Of a stretch of 47,099 bases of DNA, positions 27,160 to 35,686 are shown in pieces. The position numbers and the translations under genes are program-made. Below the pieces are notes generated by a model that searched no databases, had not been told where the DNA came from, and saw only the letters and a program-made list of their open reading frames with translations. How positions within the stretch are numbered: the stretch's first letter is position 1; every line of letters begins with the position of its first letter. The DNA is from Lachnospiraceae bacterium (GTDB taxonomy: Bacteria > Bacillota > Clostridia > Lachnospirales > Lachnospiraceae), in assembly GCA_021200995.1 (NCBI GenBank), contig JAJQFS010000002.1, positions 1 to 47,099 of the forward strand, read 5' to 3'.

Positions 27160-29244
27160 TCATAATGTGGAATCCTGATCTAAAAGACTGGTCGTATTCT
27201 CCAGACTGATCAGAACAGTGGAGGAATTGTGTAAAACCGCCGAAGCGGCAGGAGACAGAATCCCCGTCACACCGAGCAGAATCAGCAGAGAATTAAAGCT
27301 GATGATACGGCGGTAACTGGTATGGATCCTTGCCATCAGGCGGTCGCTCAGGGTTTTCAGAGTCGTAATGGCATACAGATCATCCCCTGGGATGGTAATG
27401 TCGGCGATTTCCCTGGCGATGGCGGCGCCTTCTAAAACGGCAATCCCGACGTCCGATTCTGACAGAGCGGGGGAGTCATTTACCCCGTCGCCCACCATGA
27501 TGACCTTCCGTCCGGCTTCATGCTCCTGACGGATAAAACCGGCCTTATCTTCCGGCAACACTTCTGAAAAATACTGGTCTACCCCAACCTGTGCGGCGAC
27601 AGCCCTCGCGGTGCGTTCACTGTCCCCTGTCATCATAACCGTTTTTGAGATTCCCAGCTGCTTCAGGCTATGAATAACCGCCGGTGCCTCCGCGCGGATG
27701 GGATCCTCAATGCAGATAACCGCGGATAAAACTCCCGAAACAGCCATATAAAGATGGGAATACTCATCAGGGAGCGAGTCAAACTTTTCCTGTTCTCCTG
27801 CAGGAACCGCGCAGCCTTCATCATCAAAGACGAAATGATGGCTGCCAATCACGATTTTTTCTCCGTTCACCATACTGGAAATACCGTGGGCGACCACATA
27901 TTCTACCTGGGAGTGCTTTTCTTCGTGGTCCAGGCCTTTTTCTTTTGCGGCGTTTACCACGGCGTTTGCCATGGAATGCGGGTAATGCTCTTCTAGGCAG
28001 GCGGCCAGGCGCAGCATTTCATCGGCGTCTTCCCCACGGAAGGGTACCACCCGCGCAACCTTCGGGGTGGCATGCGTCATGGTGCCGGTTTTATCAAATA
28101 CAATCGTGTCGGCCTCAGATATGGCCTCCATAAATTTGCCACCTTTGACGGAAATATGGTGCAGGTTGCTTTCCTTCATGGCGGACAGCACCGCCAGAGG
28201 AATGGAAAGCTTCAGCGCACAGGAAAAATCCACCATCAGCACAGATACTGCTTTTGTCACATTCCGGGTCAGAATCCAGGTCAGCGCGGTACCTGCCAGG
28301 CTATATGGGACAAGGTTGTCTGCCAGGCGGGAGGCTTTGTCTTCTGTAGCTGATTTCAGCTTATCCGATTCTTCGATCATTTTCACAATCCGGTCGTATC
28401 TTCCTTTGCCGGCAACATTTTCCACGCAGATGACACAGCTTCCCTCTTCCACAACCGTTCCCGCGTATACATAGCTGCCTGGAGTTTTTCTGACAGGAAG
28501 AGATTCTCCTGTCATGGCGGACTGGTTGACCATACATTCTCCCTGGATGATCTTTCCGTCAAGCGGAATCATGCCTCCCATGCGGATCACAATCTGATCC
28601 CCGGCCCGGATATCCGAAACAGGGACCAGCAGTTCCTGGCCTGTGGTTTTCAGCCACACCTGATCCACATGAAGGGACATGGCGCGGGCCAGGTCTCCGA
28701 CTGATTTTTTCCGGGTCCATTCCTGCAGGATGTCGCCAATCTTCAGAAGGAACATAACGGAAGAAGCTGTGGAAAAATCTCCGCGTAGCAGGGAAACCGT
28801 GATGGCCAAAGCGTCAAGGACCTCCACTTTCAGCCTCCCTTCCTTCAGGGAGCGTAATCCATTCAGAATGTAGCGGAAAGAGGAGAAAACAGCGTAAACG
28901 GCCCGCACCGGTGACGGCAGAAAAATCTGCCTCAGGCCGCGGCACAGTACAGTGAGAACCAGCTTTTCCTCAAACTGATGGTTCAGTTCCCGCCCTGAAT
29001 TTTCCGGAACAGCAACTTCGCAGTCATAATGAAATCTGCTTAAGCCCGTGATAATAACGGAACGGTCCGAGTGAAAAAGTATCACGGCATCAGCCGTGCG
29101 TTCATAGACGGTGACTTCCGTTACGCCGTCAAGAGACCTCAGATAATATTCCAGAATATCCGCCTGATGTAATGTGATTTTATTTTTCTGTCCTACATGA
29201 ACCCGAAGTCTTCCTACGGTCTCATGCAATATTCTGCATTTCAT
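27160..29244 (-). CDS. Heavy-metal P1B-type ATPase with degenerate HMA_2-like N-terminus
   Basis: This is a 694-residue ion pump. The actuator motif TGES is at 245-248, phosphorylation motif DKTGT starts at Asp384, and MMTGDSERTA and VGDGVNDSPAL are in the last third. The transport-site motif, usually CPC in P1B pumps, is SCA (341-343, in VDFSCALK), so the metal site is unusual. The first ~65 residues resemble an HMA-like fold without a CxxC motif. The substrate cannot be assigned; pumps of the CtpC group with related layout handle Mn or Zn, as I recall. The start codon overlaps the stop of the small upstream gene (ATGA), so the two are translationally coupled. Confidence 0.9.
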   Translation of the reverse strand: MKCRILHETVGRLRVHVGQKNKITLHQADILEYYLRSLDGVTEVTVYERTADAVILFHSDRSVIITGLSRFHYDCEVAVPENSGRELNHQFEEKLVLTVLCRGLRQIFLPSPVRAVYAVFSSFRYILNGLRSLKEGRLKVEVLDALAITVSLLRGDFSTASSVMFLLKIGDILQEWTRKKSVGDLARAMSLHVDQVWLKTTGQELLVPVSDIRAGDQIVIRMGGMIPLDGKIIQGECMVNQSAMTGESLPVRKTPGSYVYAGTVVEEGSCVICVENVAGKGRYDRIVKMIEESDKLKSATEDKASRLADNLVPYSLAGTALTWILTRNVTKAVSVLMVDFSCALKLSIPLAVLSAMKESNLHHISVKGGKFMEAISEADTIVFDKTGTMTHATPKVARVVPFRGEDADEMLRLAACLEEHYPHSMANAVVNAAKEKGLDHEEKHSQVEYVVAHGISSMVNGEKIVIGSHHFVFDDEGCAVPAGEQEKFDSLPDEYSHLYMAVSGVLSAVICIEDPIRAEAPAVIHSLKQLGISKTVMMTGDSERTARAVAAQVGVDQYFSEVLPEDKAGFIRQEHEAGRKVIMVGDGVNDSPALSESDVGIAVLEGAAIAREIADITIPGDDLYAITTLKTLSDRLMARIHTSYRRIISFNSLLILLGVTGILSPAASAVLHNSSTVLISLENTTSLLDQDSTL

Positions 29245-29507
29245 TGAACATCCGCTTCATCAGCAATTTCTGCTTCACATTCCTGCGCTTCACGCTTCTC
29301 GTTGATTGCCTTCGCGTCCGCAAGAATATCACCGGCATTTTCTCTCATGGTAGTTGCGGTAGTCATAACGCTGTCTTTAGCTCTCAGAACCGCCGCGGTA
29401 GTGTGTGTATATGCTTTCTTCGCATCTTTGCTGCTTAAGACCTTCACACCAGCTGTCCCGAAAAGGACTCCGCCGGCGAACAGTCCGATTTTTCCCCAGG
29501 TACTCAT
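29241..29507 (-). CDS. DUF6110-like small membrane protein coupled to the P-type ATPase
   Basis: This is an 88-residue protein. ATG 29507 is chosen because AGGAGG lies eight bases upstream; the ATG six bases earlier is too close to that site. A single hydrophobic segment (WGKIGLFAGGVLFGTAGVKVL) is followed by a polar Ala/Thr-rich helix (KKAYTHTTAAVLRAKDSV), then an acidic tail ECEAEIADEADVQ. I recognise this as the DUF6110 type found before metal ATPases in Firmicutes. The layout resembles the mycobacterial PacL proteins that scaffold CtpC-type pumps, which is an inference from architecture only. Confidence 0.8.
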   Translation of the reverse strand: MSTWGKIGLFAGGVLFGTAGVKVLSSKDAKKAYTHTTAAVLRAKDSVMTTATTMRENAGDILADAKAINEKREAQECEAEIADEADVQ

Positions 29508-29576
29508 TGTCATTGCCTCCTGTCCTGTGTTGTGATGTCCGCGTCGGCGGACATGTCTGTTGTGTTGTTCATCTGC

Positions 29577-29605
29577 ATGATAGCACAATCGATTTGTTTC
29601 TTCAA
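29577..29605 (-). promoter_or_regulatory. Promoter of the DUF6110/P-type ATPase operon
   Basis: On the minus strand, TTGAAG (29600-29605) and TATCAT (29577-29582) are separated by exactly 17 bases. The start codon is 70 bases further on. Confidence 0.75.
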
Positions 29606-29736
29606 GAATGAAATAGTCTGTCTTCTGATGAAGGTGGGCTGCGACCCGAAGGCAGGCTCCGCAGCTTTGCGGTATATTATCGCTCGGTAGTCTTTAATCA
29701 GTCCGCTGCTTTGGTGTGTAATCGTTCGGGTTTGCA

Positions 29737-29785
29737 TTGATTTCTCACATAGTATCTGTTATAATGTTAGTTAGCTTGAACTAAC
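29737..29785 (+). promoter_or_regulatory. Promoter 1 with GTTAG-N6-CTAAC operator
   Basis: TTGATT (29737-29742) and a perfect TATAAT (29760-29765) are 17 bases apart. Immediately after the -10 box come GTTAG (29766-29770) and an overlapping GTTAG (29770-29774), then CTTGAA, then CTAAC (29781-29785). The palindrome covers the transcription start, as expected for a repressor site. The same palindrome is found at 38999-39014 and 45564-45579. A shared CTCACATAGTAT lies between -35 and -10. Confidence 0.75.
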
Positions 29786-29808
29786 AGCTGGAGAAGGGGG
29801 AGAATCAT

Positions 29809-30504
29809 ATGAACAAACACGAGGAAATCAAATCCGCATATTAGGCATTGGGTAAAGAAGCGACTATTTATGATGGCATGATCACCTGTTCCACCCTGCT
29901 GGGCAAAGCCGTATGCAGGCTGGTGTGGGATATAGGACAGGCAGAAACTGGTGAGTATCTGACCCGTGCACTTTCCGGTATTCCAGAGGATTTCTCCGGT
30001 TCGCTGTTGGAGGTGCCGGTGGGTACCGGTGTGCTGACTATGTCGATCTATCAAAAACTGCCTGATGCGAACATCACTTGCCTGGATTATTCCGAGGACA
30101 TGATGTCCCGTGCGCAAAAAAGGGCGAAACGGGACGGGCTGACCCATGTCCGCTTTCAACAGGGGGATGTGGGGAGCTTGCCTTTCCCGGATGGCAGCTT
30201 TGACATCGTACTCTCCCTCAATGGATTTCATGCTTTTCCCGATAAAGAAGCGGCCTACCGGGAAGTGCTTCGGGCCTTAAAGCCCGGCGGTTGTTTCTGC
30301 GGTTGCTTTTACGTTGCCGGGGAAACTGCCCGGACAGATTGGTTCATCCGGCATCTCTATGAGCCGATGGGGTTCTTCACCCCACCCTATGAAACAGCGG
30401 ACAGTCTGAAACAGCGGCTGGAGCGGCAGTATGAGGCAGTAGAGTTTAGCACTGTGAAATCTATAGCCTGCTTTACCTGCCGGAAAGGGGCGTATAACCA
30501 ATGA
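29809..30504 (+). pseudogene. Class I SAM-dependent methyltransferase with an in-frame amber codon
   Basis: ATG 29809 is preceded by GGAGAAGGGGGAG, the only good ribosome binding site. The frame reads MNKHEEIKSAY, then TAG at 29842-29844, then continues open to 30504 as a normal methyltransferase of about 231 codons. The SAM fold is clear: LLEVPVGTGVLTMSIYQKL (glycine loop), ITCLDYSEDMMSRAQKRA, FQQGDVGSLPFPDGSFDIVL and ALKPGGCF. Downstream starts have no ribosome binding site, so expression is probably lost or depends on readthrough. The substrate is unknown. Its stop overlaps the next start (ATGA). Confidence 0.8.
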
Positions 30505-30999
30505 GCGTTACCGTCTATGTTCTCGAATGCATTGTGATGTGCACTGTGTTTGGCGTGTCTATTTTCGGGATGATGTTGGTCAATCCCGTTTCCTTCATCG
30601 GCGATTATCCGCCGGAAATTCAGGCACAATACTATTCCTCACAGCACAAGGAAGCGGAAAAGGAAAAGATGACATTCCTCACGATTCTCCGAAAAGTTAT
30701 CGCTATCATCGCATTTCTGTTCCGGTTTGCGTGGATGGCCCATATGGCGGGAGCGGAAACCTTCGCAGATGGGCTTCTGCTGGTGTATGGTTACATGATT
30801 GTGCTGGCGGCGTTTGACAACCTGCTTTCTCGACTGGGTGCTGTTTGCCAACATCAAACGGGTGCGCCTGCCGGGGACAGAGCATATGGACAGAGAGTAT
30901 CATCAGAAATGGTTCCATGTGAAGGTTATGCTGCCCATGGTGCCTGTTTTTGCCGTGGGAGGGATTATCATTTCCCTGATGATGACGTGGATTTGGTAA
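30501..30999 (+). pseudogene. Small four-helix membrane protein with a +1 frameshift
   Basis: The frame from ATG 30501 encodes hydrophobic segments up to VLAAFDNL. It then runs out of frame into a low-quality tail ending at 31022. In frame +1, the expected continuation FLDWVLFANIKRV...EYHQKWFHVKVMLP and a last hydrophobic segment appears, ending at 30999. One extra base at about 30825-30828 explains this. The junction aligns with YDIFFFDWYLL in the paralogue at 46521, which supports the reading. Corrected length is about 165 residues. Function is unknown; the DW...YxxKxxH pattern is shared by three genes in this cluster. Confidence 0.8.
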
Positions 31000-31025
31000 A
31001 TGCACAGAAAAAAGAGGAATGAAAA

Positions 31026-31712
31026 ATGTCAAACGATAAAAAGATTTCCCTCGCCCTCCTCTGCGGTCTGCTGGGCTGTGTGTGCTTTGGCGTTGGGGAT
31101 TGGCTTATGCTCTACGGTGACACGGCCTACTCCGGGACAATTTCCTGGCTGACGGCAGGGGCGGCGCAAATTGCTCCCTGGCGCAATAATCTGGCTATGG
31201 CACTGGCCTTCCCCGGCATCATCCTGTACGGGATCGCACTGTTTGCGATTGGGAAACTGATCACTGGAGAAGGACGGCAAAAAGTCTACCGCTACCTGAC
31301 CACATTCAGCCTGACACCGTGGCTTTGCCTGCATCTTTTTTACATCATGATTCTATATGGTTTCGCCTGGATGAGCGGAAACGAGTACGCCTCCGCGGCC
31401 ATTCCGATTTCAGAGGCGGTCTTTTCCCATTTTTCCTGGCTCGTCCCGGTGAGCGAGGCGCTGATGCTGCCGCCCTACCTCTATTGGGGATGGATGGTAC
31501 TTCGTGAACAGAGCGTCCTGCCCCGGCAGATGGTTCTGTCCAATCCGCTGATTTTCTACCTGGCGTTGAAGCTGGCAACCCTGCTTATGCCGGACAGCGC
31601 GTTTCGTCTGGCTTTCACGAACGGTCTGATGAGTGAGAGTATGGTGCTGTGGTCCGGAAGCATATTGGTGTGCCTGCGCCGGCACCGGAATCAGGAATTA
31701 AGAAGGACATGA
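31026..31712 (+). CDS. DUF6796-like integral membrane protein
   Basis: This is a 228-residue protein with six to seven hydrophobic segments, including LALLCGLLGCVCFGVGDWLM near the start, then LAMALAFPGIILYGIALFAI. The C-terminal half has further long segments and a basic tail. I recognise the GDWLMLYGD start as typical of a DUF6796-type family; no enzymatic motif is visible. It begins 26 bases after the end of the frameshifted gene, with GAGGAATG before the ATG, and probably belongs to the same transcript. It may be a transporter or a membrane anchor, but that is not supported by sequence. Confidence 0.65.
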   Translation: MSNDKKISLALLCGLLGCVCFGVGDWLMLYGDTAYSGTISWLTAGAAQIAPWRNNLAMALAFPGIILYGIALFAIGKLITGEGRQKVYRYLTTFSLTPWLCLHLFYIMILYGFAWMSGNEYASAAIPISEAVFSHFSWLVPVSEALMLPPYLYWGWMVLREQSVLPRQMVLSNPLIFYLALKLATLLMPDSAFRLAFTNGLMSESMVLWSGSILVCLRRHRNQELRRT

Positions 31713-31805
31713 AATTGAAAAGTGAATTTTGGTTTGCTGGCGTATGATGAGTTTTTTGACGGTCAGGAAGAAATCGTAAATGCACAATATCGGGAGGAGA
31801 AGCAA

Positions 31806-32474
31806 GTGAGCAATATCAGGACAATAGTATGCAATGCGGATGCTGTATTGTTCCCTGCATCAGGCAGAAAAGATAAAGTGGTCATCACTCTGTCCGGTAG
31901 CGAGGGCGTTTCGAAGGGAGCAGAATATGCAGCCACCGCCGCAATTCAGTTCCCCGAACTGAGCATGGTCATTCTGAAAACCCCATCATGGTTTTACAGC
32001 GAGGGAATGGCAGCCGGGAAAAGACCGTCTGGTACATCCTGCTGGAGCTATCAGGGACGGGAGCTGCCATTTACACCGTATAAAACAAGGCGTTTTCCCA
32101 TAGCACGAGAGATTCTCAGGCGCAGGGAATTCAACATACTGGAATTTAACACAGGGAAGGCCATCAACCCGGATTCCATCATTCCTGTAGGAAAAACAAA
32201 AGCCCCCATTCTGCTCTTTTCTACGAAAGCAGATACTATTTGGCCGTCGGTGGAAAGTGGCCAAAAGATAGTGGAACGACTGGAGGAACATGATTTTCCA
32301 TATCCATATCGGCATATCTGCTTTGAATATACGAGTCACATGATGCTGGAAAACTGTGGGTCAGCAATTCGATGGTTTATCAAGTCTGAAAAACAGTTCC
32401 CAGAGGAGTGTGCAAAGGAACGGCTCATGATGGGCAAGGAATGTATCCGGTGGATTGAACAGGTGTGGAAATGA
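31806..32474 (+). CDS. Acyl-CoA thioester hydrolase/BAAT-like alpha/beta hydrolase with internal deletion
   Basis: GTG 31806 is chosen because GGGAGGAGA lies directly upstream (31792-31800); the frame is open from 31722 but without such a site. The product is 222 residues against about 305 for the neighbour at 32523. KVVITLSGSEG runs straight into VSKGAEYAATAAIQFPEL. In the neighbour, about 60 residues lie between the equivalent points. The joint still creates a GVSKG motif around the likely nucleophile Ser, but two core strands are lost. The C-terminal part, with APILLFSTKADTIWPS (acid) and FEYTSHMM (His), is normal. It is probably inactive. Confidence 0.7.
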   Translation: MSNIRTIVCNADAVLFPASGRKDKVVITLSGSEGVSKGAEYAATAAIQFPELSMVILKTPSWFYSEGMAAGKRPSGTSCWSYQGRELPFTPYKTRRFPIAREILRRREFNILEFNTGKAINPDSIIPVGKTKAPILLFSTKADTIWPSVESGQKIVERLEEHDFPYPYRHICFEYTSHMMLENCGSAIRWFIKSEKQFPEECAKERLMMGKECIRWIEQVWK

Positions 32475-32522
32475 AGAATTCTGGCCTTATGAACGGAAAA
32501 GAGGATGCAGGGAGATCGACGG

Positions 32523-33440
32523 ATGAGGTATGAACATTTCATTTATCAGGAACATGGATTTGCAGGTCATCTTGCTGCACCCGACAGCGTATGTGATAAA
32601 GCAGTTATCGTGATGATGGGCGGTGAAAAGAGCTTATTGCCCGGAATCAAGATAGCGGAGCGATTCGCAGATTACGGAATGACTGGGCTGGCAGTATCGC
32701 TTTTCGGTGCGGAAGGTCTTCCTGATTCGCCTGACCGCATACCGCTTGAGATGTTTGAATCAGCGTTTCGTTGCCTGGCGGACAGAGGATATTCTCATAT
32801 CAGCACTTACGGGATGTCCATGGGTTCCATTTTTGCCGTGTTGACCGCAGTATATTTTGGCGGCATCGAAAATGTGATTCCGGTATCTCCGACGCACGTT
32901 CCGTTTGAAGGGACGGATAAGTCTAAAAAACATATGTCCGGACACAGCGTTGCAATCTTTCAGGGAAAAGATATACCGTTTGTATCGGCTGATTTTTCCA
33001 ATGGAAAAGCAGCCCGGTATCAGAAAGCACCAGCAGCGGATTATCCGGTCATGGGAATGTGGATTTCTTATTATAAAGCCTATCAGGACAAAGCGCGGGA
33101 GCAGGAAGCTTTTCTTCCACTAGAAAAGAGCAATGCGAGAATCCTGCTGATTGCAGGCGACAAGGATGAGGCGTGGCCGTCTGCGTATTCTGTCAGGAAA
33201 ATTGAGACCTATCTGGCAGAAATGAAATATGAGAAAGAAGTGAAGGCCGTCATTTATGAAAATGTAAGCCATCTGACAGGCATGATGCCGAACAGAGAAC
33301 GGGAAAAGCTGCTGTACCATCTGCTTCCCTTCGTTGGACTGATGTATAAAAGCTTCGGGAAACATCAAAAGGAATGTCTTGCTGCTGTTGAAGATGCGGA
33401 AAAGACGATTATAGAGTGGATCAATTACGGGGAAGGCTAA
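32523..33440 (+). CDS. Acyl-CoA thioester hydrolase/BAAT-like alpha/beta hydrolase
   Basis: This is a 305-residue alpha/beta hydrolase. ATG 32523 has GGGAG about eight bases upstream. The nucleophile elbow is YGMSMGS (about residue 95), the acid is in ILLIAGDKDEAWPS and the His in YENVSHLTGMM, so the Ser-Asp-His triad looks complete. GGEKSLLPGIKIAERFADYG and SLFGAEGLPDSPDRIPLE match the BAAT/dienelactone hydrolase C-terminal group, which cleaves or transfers acyl groups from thioesters. It is a paralogue of the deleted gene before it. The next gene starts two bases after its stop, so it is inside an operon. The substrate is unknown. Confidence 0.85.
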   Translation: MRYEHFIYQEHGFAGHLAAPDSVCDKAVIVMMGGEKSLLPGIKIAERFADYGMTGLAVSLFGAEGLPDSPDRIPLEMFESAFRCLADRGYSHISTYGMSMGSIFAVLTAVYFGGIENVIPVSPTHVPFEGTDKSKKHMSGHSVAIFQGKDIPFVSADFSNGKAARYQKAPAADYPVMGMWISYYKAYQDKAREQEAFLPLEKSNARILLIAGDKDEAWPSAYSVRKIETYLAEMKYEKEVKAVIYENVSHLTGMMPNREREKLLYHLLPFVGLMYKSFGKHQKECLAAVEDAEKTIIEWINYGEG

Positions 33441-33442
33441 AC

Positions 33443-34054
33443 ATGGGTTTCTTTCAAAATACCTGCAAGCCGGAGGGCCTGGGCGGGAAAATCATGGTGA
33501 CGACCATGAACATTGGCGGCCACGCTGCGCTGGCGAAATGGGGGCTGTCCCATCTGGCACCGAAAAACGATTTAGACATTCTTGAGATCGGCTGCGGCGG
33601 GGCGAACGTGGCGCAGCTCCTGAAACGCTGCCCAGACGGGAAGGTCACAGGCGTGGATTATTCCGAGGTCAGCGTGGAGAAAAGCAAAAAGGTCAACGCA
33701 AAGGCGATCAGGGCGGGACGTTGCAACATTCAGCGCGAGGATGTGCGGGAGCTTTCCTTTGCCGACAGCACATTTGATCTGGCGACCGCCTTTGAGACTA
33801 TTTACTTCTGGCCCGGACTGACAGAGTCCTTTGCCCAGGTGTACCGTGTTTTGCGGGACGGCGGCAGGTTCTTTATCTGCAACGAATCCGACGGCGACAA
33901 CCCTGCGGATACAAAGTGGGAGCAGATGATTCAGGGAATGAAGATTTACAAGGAAAATGAAATTGTCGCTTCTCTGAAACAGGCGGGCTTCTTAGGCGTC
34001 ACCGTACACAGGAATCAGGAGAAGCATTGGATCTGTTTTATAGCGGAGAAATAG
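33443..34054 (+). CDS. Class I SAM-dependent methyltransferase
   Basis: This is a 203-residue methyltransferase starting MGFFQNTCKPEGLGGKIMV, at the ATG right after GGGGAAGG and two bases after the previous stop. The SAM-binding loop is LDILEIGCGGANVAQLLKRC, followed by VTGVDYSEVSVEKSK, EDVRELSFADSTFDLATAF and VLRDGGRF. The FQNTxKPxG..G opening is typical of a small-molecule methyltransferase group in Clostridia. It appears intact, unlike the methyltransferase that opens the cluster. Acceptor atom and substrate are unknown. Confidence 0.88.
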   Translation: MGFFQNTCKPEGLGGKIMVTTMNIGGHAALAKWGLSHLAPKNDLDILEIGCGGANVAQLLKRCPDGKVTGVDYSEVSVEKSKKVNAKAIRAGRCNIQREDVRELSFADSTFDLATAFETIYFWPGLTESFAQVYRVLRDGGRFFICNESDGDNPADTKWEQMIQGMKIYKENEIVASLKQAGFLGVTVHRNQEKHWICFIAEK

Positions 34055-34108
34055 AGCAGGCGATGATAGTAATTGCTGCAAAGAACGGCAGCAGGAAGGA
34101 GCATCAGC

Positions 34109-34774
34109 GTGAAATACACAGGGCAATACTGGATCATGATCGCTCCCTTTATGAAAAGGCTGTTGGCTAAAAAGTATGGGCGAAAGGCCGCAAGAGAATA
34201 CATAAAGAAAGCAAAGCCTATCTACCGGCAAATGCTGACTCAGGCGGAGGACATCGGCGCGAAAAATCCCATGGCGCACAACGTTTATATGTCTTTTGTC
34301 TTCATGGCCATCTGGAAAGCGGCCGACGGAGCCATTACGCCGGACGATATGCGGGACATGACCAGGGAGCTGTTGGAAATGAAAATCGTCCGAACGGTCA
34401 TGGGTAGCGGCCTGGATGTCAACAAGTCAGGGGATATGGCCAGGCTGAATGAGAAATTCCATAAATGTGCAAAATGGGCGGAGGGACATCCGGAATATCG
34501 GAAGAAAACCTGGGATTTCCATTTTGACGACACACTTCACAAGTCTGGCATATACTATCATTTCACGAGATGTCCGTTGAACGATTACGCGAGAGCCTAC
34601 GGTTATCTGGAGATCCTGCCGGTGATGTGCGAGCTGGATCATCTGTTGGCAGGGATGTACCACGCCAGGCTTTATCGTGAGCAGACGCTGGCAGGTGGCG
34701 GGAGGATTTGCGACTACTGGTTTGTAGGAGATCGGGAGCCTGATTATTCTGGGAAAGGGGAAGGAACGCCATGA
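34109..34774 (+). CDS. L-2-amino-thiazoline-4-carboxylic acid hydrolase family protein 1
   Basis: This is a 221-residue protein. GTG 34109 is chosen for AGGAAGGAG just upstream; the frame extends to 34073 without support. I recognise the family (PF14196) from the C-terminal signature HFTRCPLNDYARAYGYLEIL, then CELDH, RTLT-like YREQTLAGGG and ICDYWF. Conserved Cys, Asp and His residues may form the active site. The founding enzyme opens the thiazoline ring of L-2-amino-thiazoline-4-carboxylate on the way to cysteine. Whether distant clostridial members keep that activity is not known. The stop overlaps the next start (ATGA), so the genes are coupled. Confidence 0.8.
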   Translation: MKYTGQYWIMIAPFMKRLLAKKYGRKAAREYIKKAKPIYRQMLTQAEDIGAKNPMAHNVYMSFVFMAIWKAADGAITPDDMRDMTRELLEMKIVRTVMGSGLDVNKSGDMARLNEKFHKCAKWAEGHPEYRKKTWDFHFDDTLHKSGIYYHFTRCPLNDYARAYGYLEILPVMCELDHLLAGMYHARLYREQTLAGGGRICDYWFVGDREPDYSGKGEGTP

Positions 34775-35682
34775 GTATTCGATTTCAGATCGCCAGCGCT
34801 CTGGTCAAAGCCAGCGGAATGAAGAAGCTGTGGGCCTTGCCTCGGGAGGAACTGTTGGAAAAGGCATGGAAGCTGAATCGGAATCGGAATTTTCAGATTC
34901 CAAAGAGAAAGCAGTTACGCTATACGGAACAGACGATTTTGGGACAGTATTCCTGCCTGAAAATCGAGACTCAACCGACGCCGTCTAAACGGGCACTGTT
35001 GTTTTTCTTTGGCGGCGGGTATATTCTCGGCCCTGACGACGGGGACGTGAAGCTGGCGGAGAAGTTTGGCAAGGCATCCGGGCGGGATGTGTGGTTCCCC
35101 TACTATCCACTGTGTACGGAACACTGCGTGAAAGAGACTTTTGAGATGGCGTATGAAACGTACCGGCAGATGTTACAGGAGTATGCGCCGGAGGATATTG
35201 CACTGATGGGCTTTTCCTCCGGGGCGGCGCTGGCATTAGGGGTCTGCCTGCACAACAACGCCCAGTCCGAACCGCTGCCCATGCCTGGACTGGTAATCGC
35301 CTCGTCACCGGGCAGCGTCCCGTTCAGCGATGAGGAGCGGCAAAGAATGGCGGAGCTGTCTGCGAAAGACGTTATGTTGGATGCCGCTTTCATGACGACG
35401 ATTCGGGAAATCATGGAGCATGACGAACAGACCCCGGATTATATGCTATCCGGCATATGCGGCGATTTTACAAATTTCCCGATGACACATTTTTATTACG
35501 GGAGTCATGAGGTGTTGTACGCTGAAGCACCTTACTTCGCTAAAGCATTTGAGAAATATGGTGTACCATGTGAGTTTCACATCGGACAGGGATTGTGCCA
35601 TTGCTATCCGGCTGCTTCATTTTGCCCGGAGGGAAAGCAGGCGCAGGAGGAGATCATCGGTCTGCTGCAAAAGAGGGAGTGA
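34771..35682 (+). CDS. HSL-type alpha/beta hydrolase (esterase)
   Basis: This is a 303-residue esterase-like enzyme. The oxyanion motif is FGGGYILG (HGGG type), the nucleophile motif is GFSSGA, the acid lies near YYGSHEVLYAEA and the His in GLCHCYP. Together these give a complete hormone-sensitive-lipase-like triad. It would hydrolyse an ester or amide of a small molecule in the cytoplasm; no signal peptide is present. It is translationally coupled to the thiazoline hydrolase-like gene before it, which suggests both act on the same compound. The next gene starts five bases after its stop. Confidence 0.85.
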   Translation: MSIRFQIASALVKASGMKKLWALPREELLEKAWKLNRNRNFQIPKRKQLRYTEQTILGQYSCLKIETQPTPSKRALLFFFGGGYILGPDDGDVKLAEKFGKASGRDVWFPYYPLCTEHCVKETFEMAYETYRQMLQEYAPEDIALMGFSSGAALALGVCLHNNAQSEPLPMPGLVIASSPGSVPFSDEERQRMAELSAKDVMLDAAFMTTIREIMEHDEQTPDYMLSGICGDFTNFPMTHFYYGSHEVLYAEAPYFAKAFEKYGVPCEFHIGQGLCHCYPAASFCPEGKQAQEEIIGLLQKRE

Positions 35683-35686
35683 ACAC

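Noticed and set aside
29797-29844. TAG as a pyrrolysine codon in the methyltransferase
   Set aside because: Pyrrolysine methyltransferases are methylamine enzymes of a different fold, and position 12 is far from any active site; no pyl gene is in the window.
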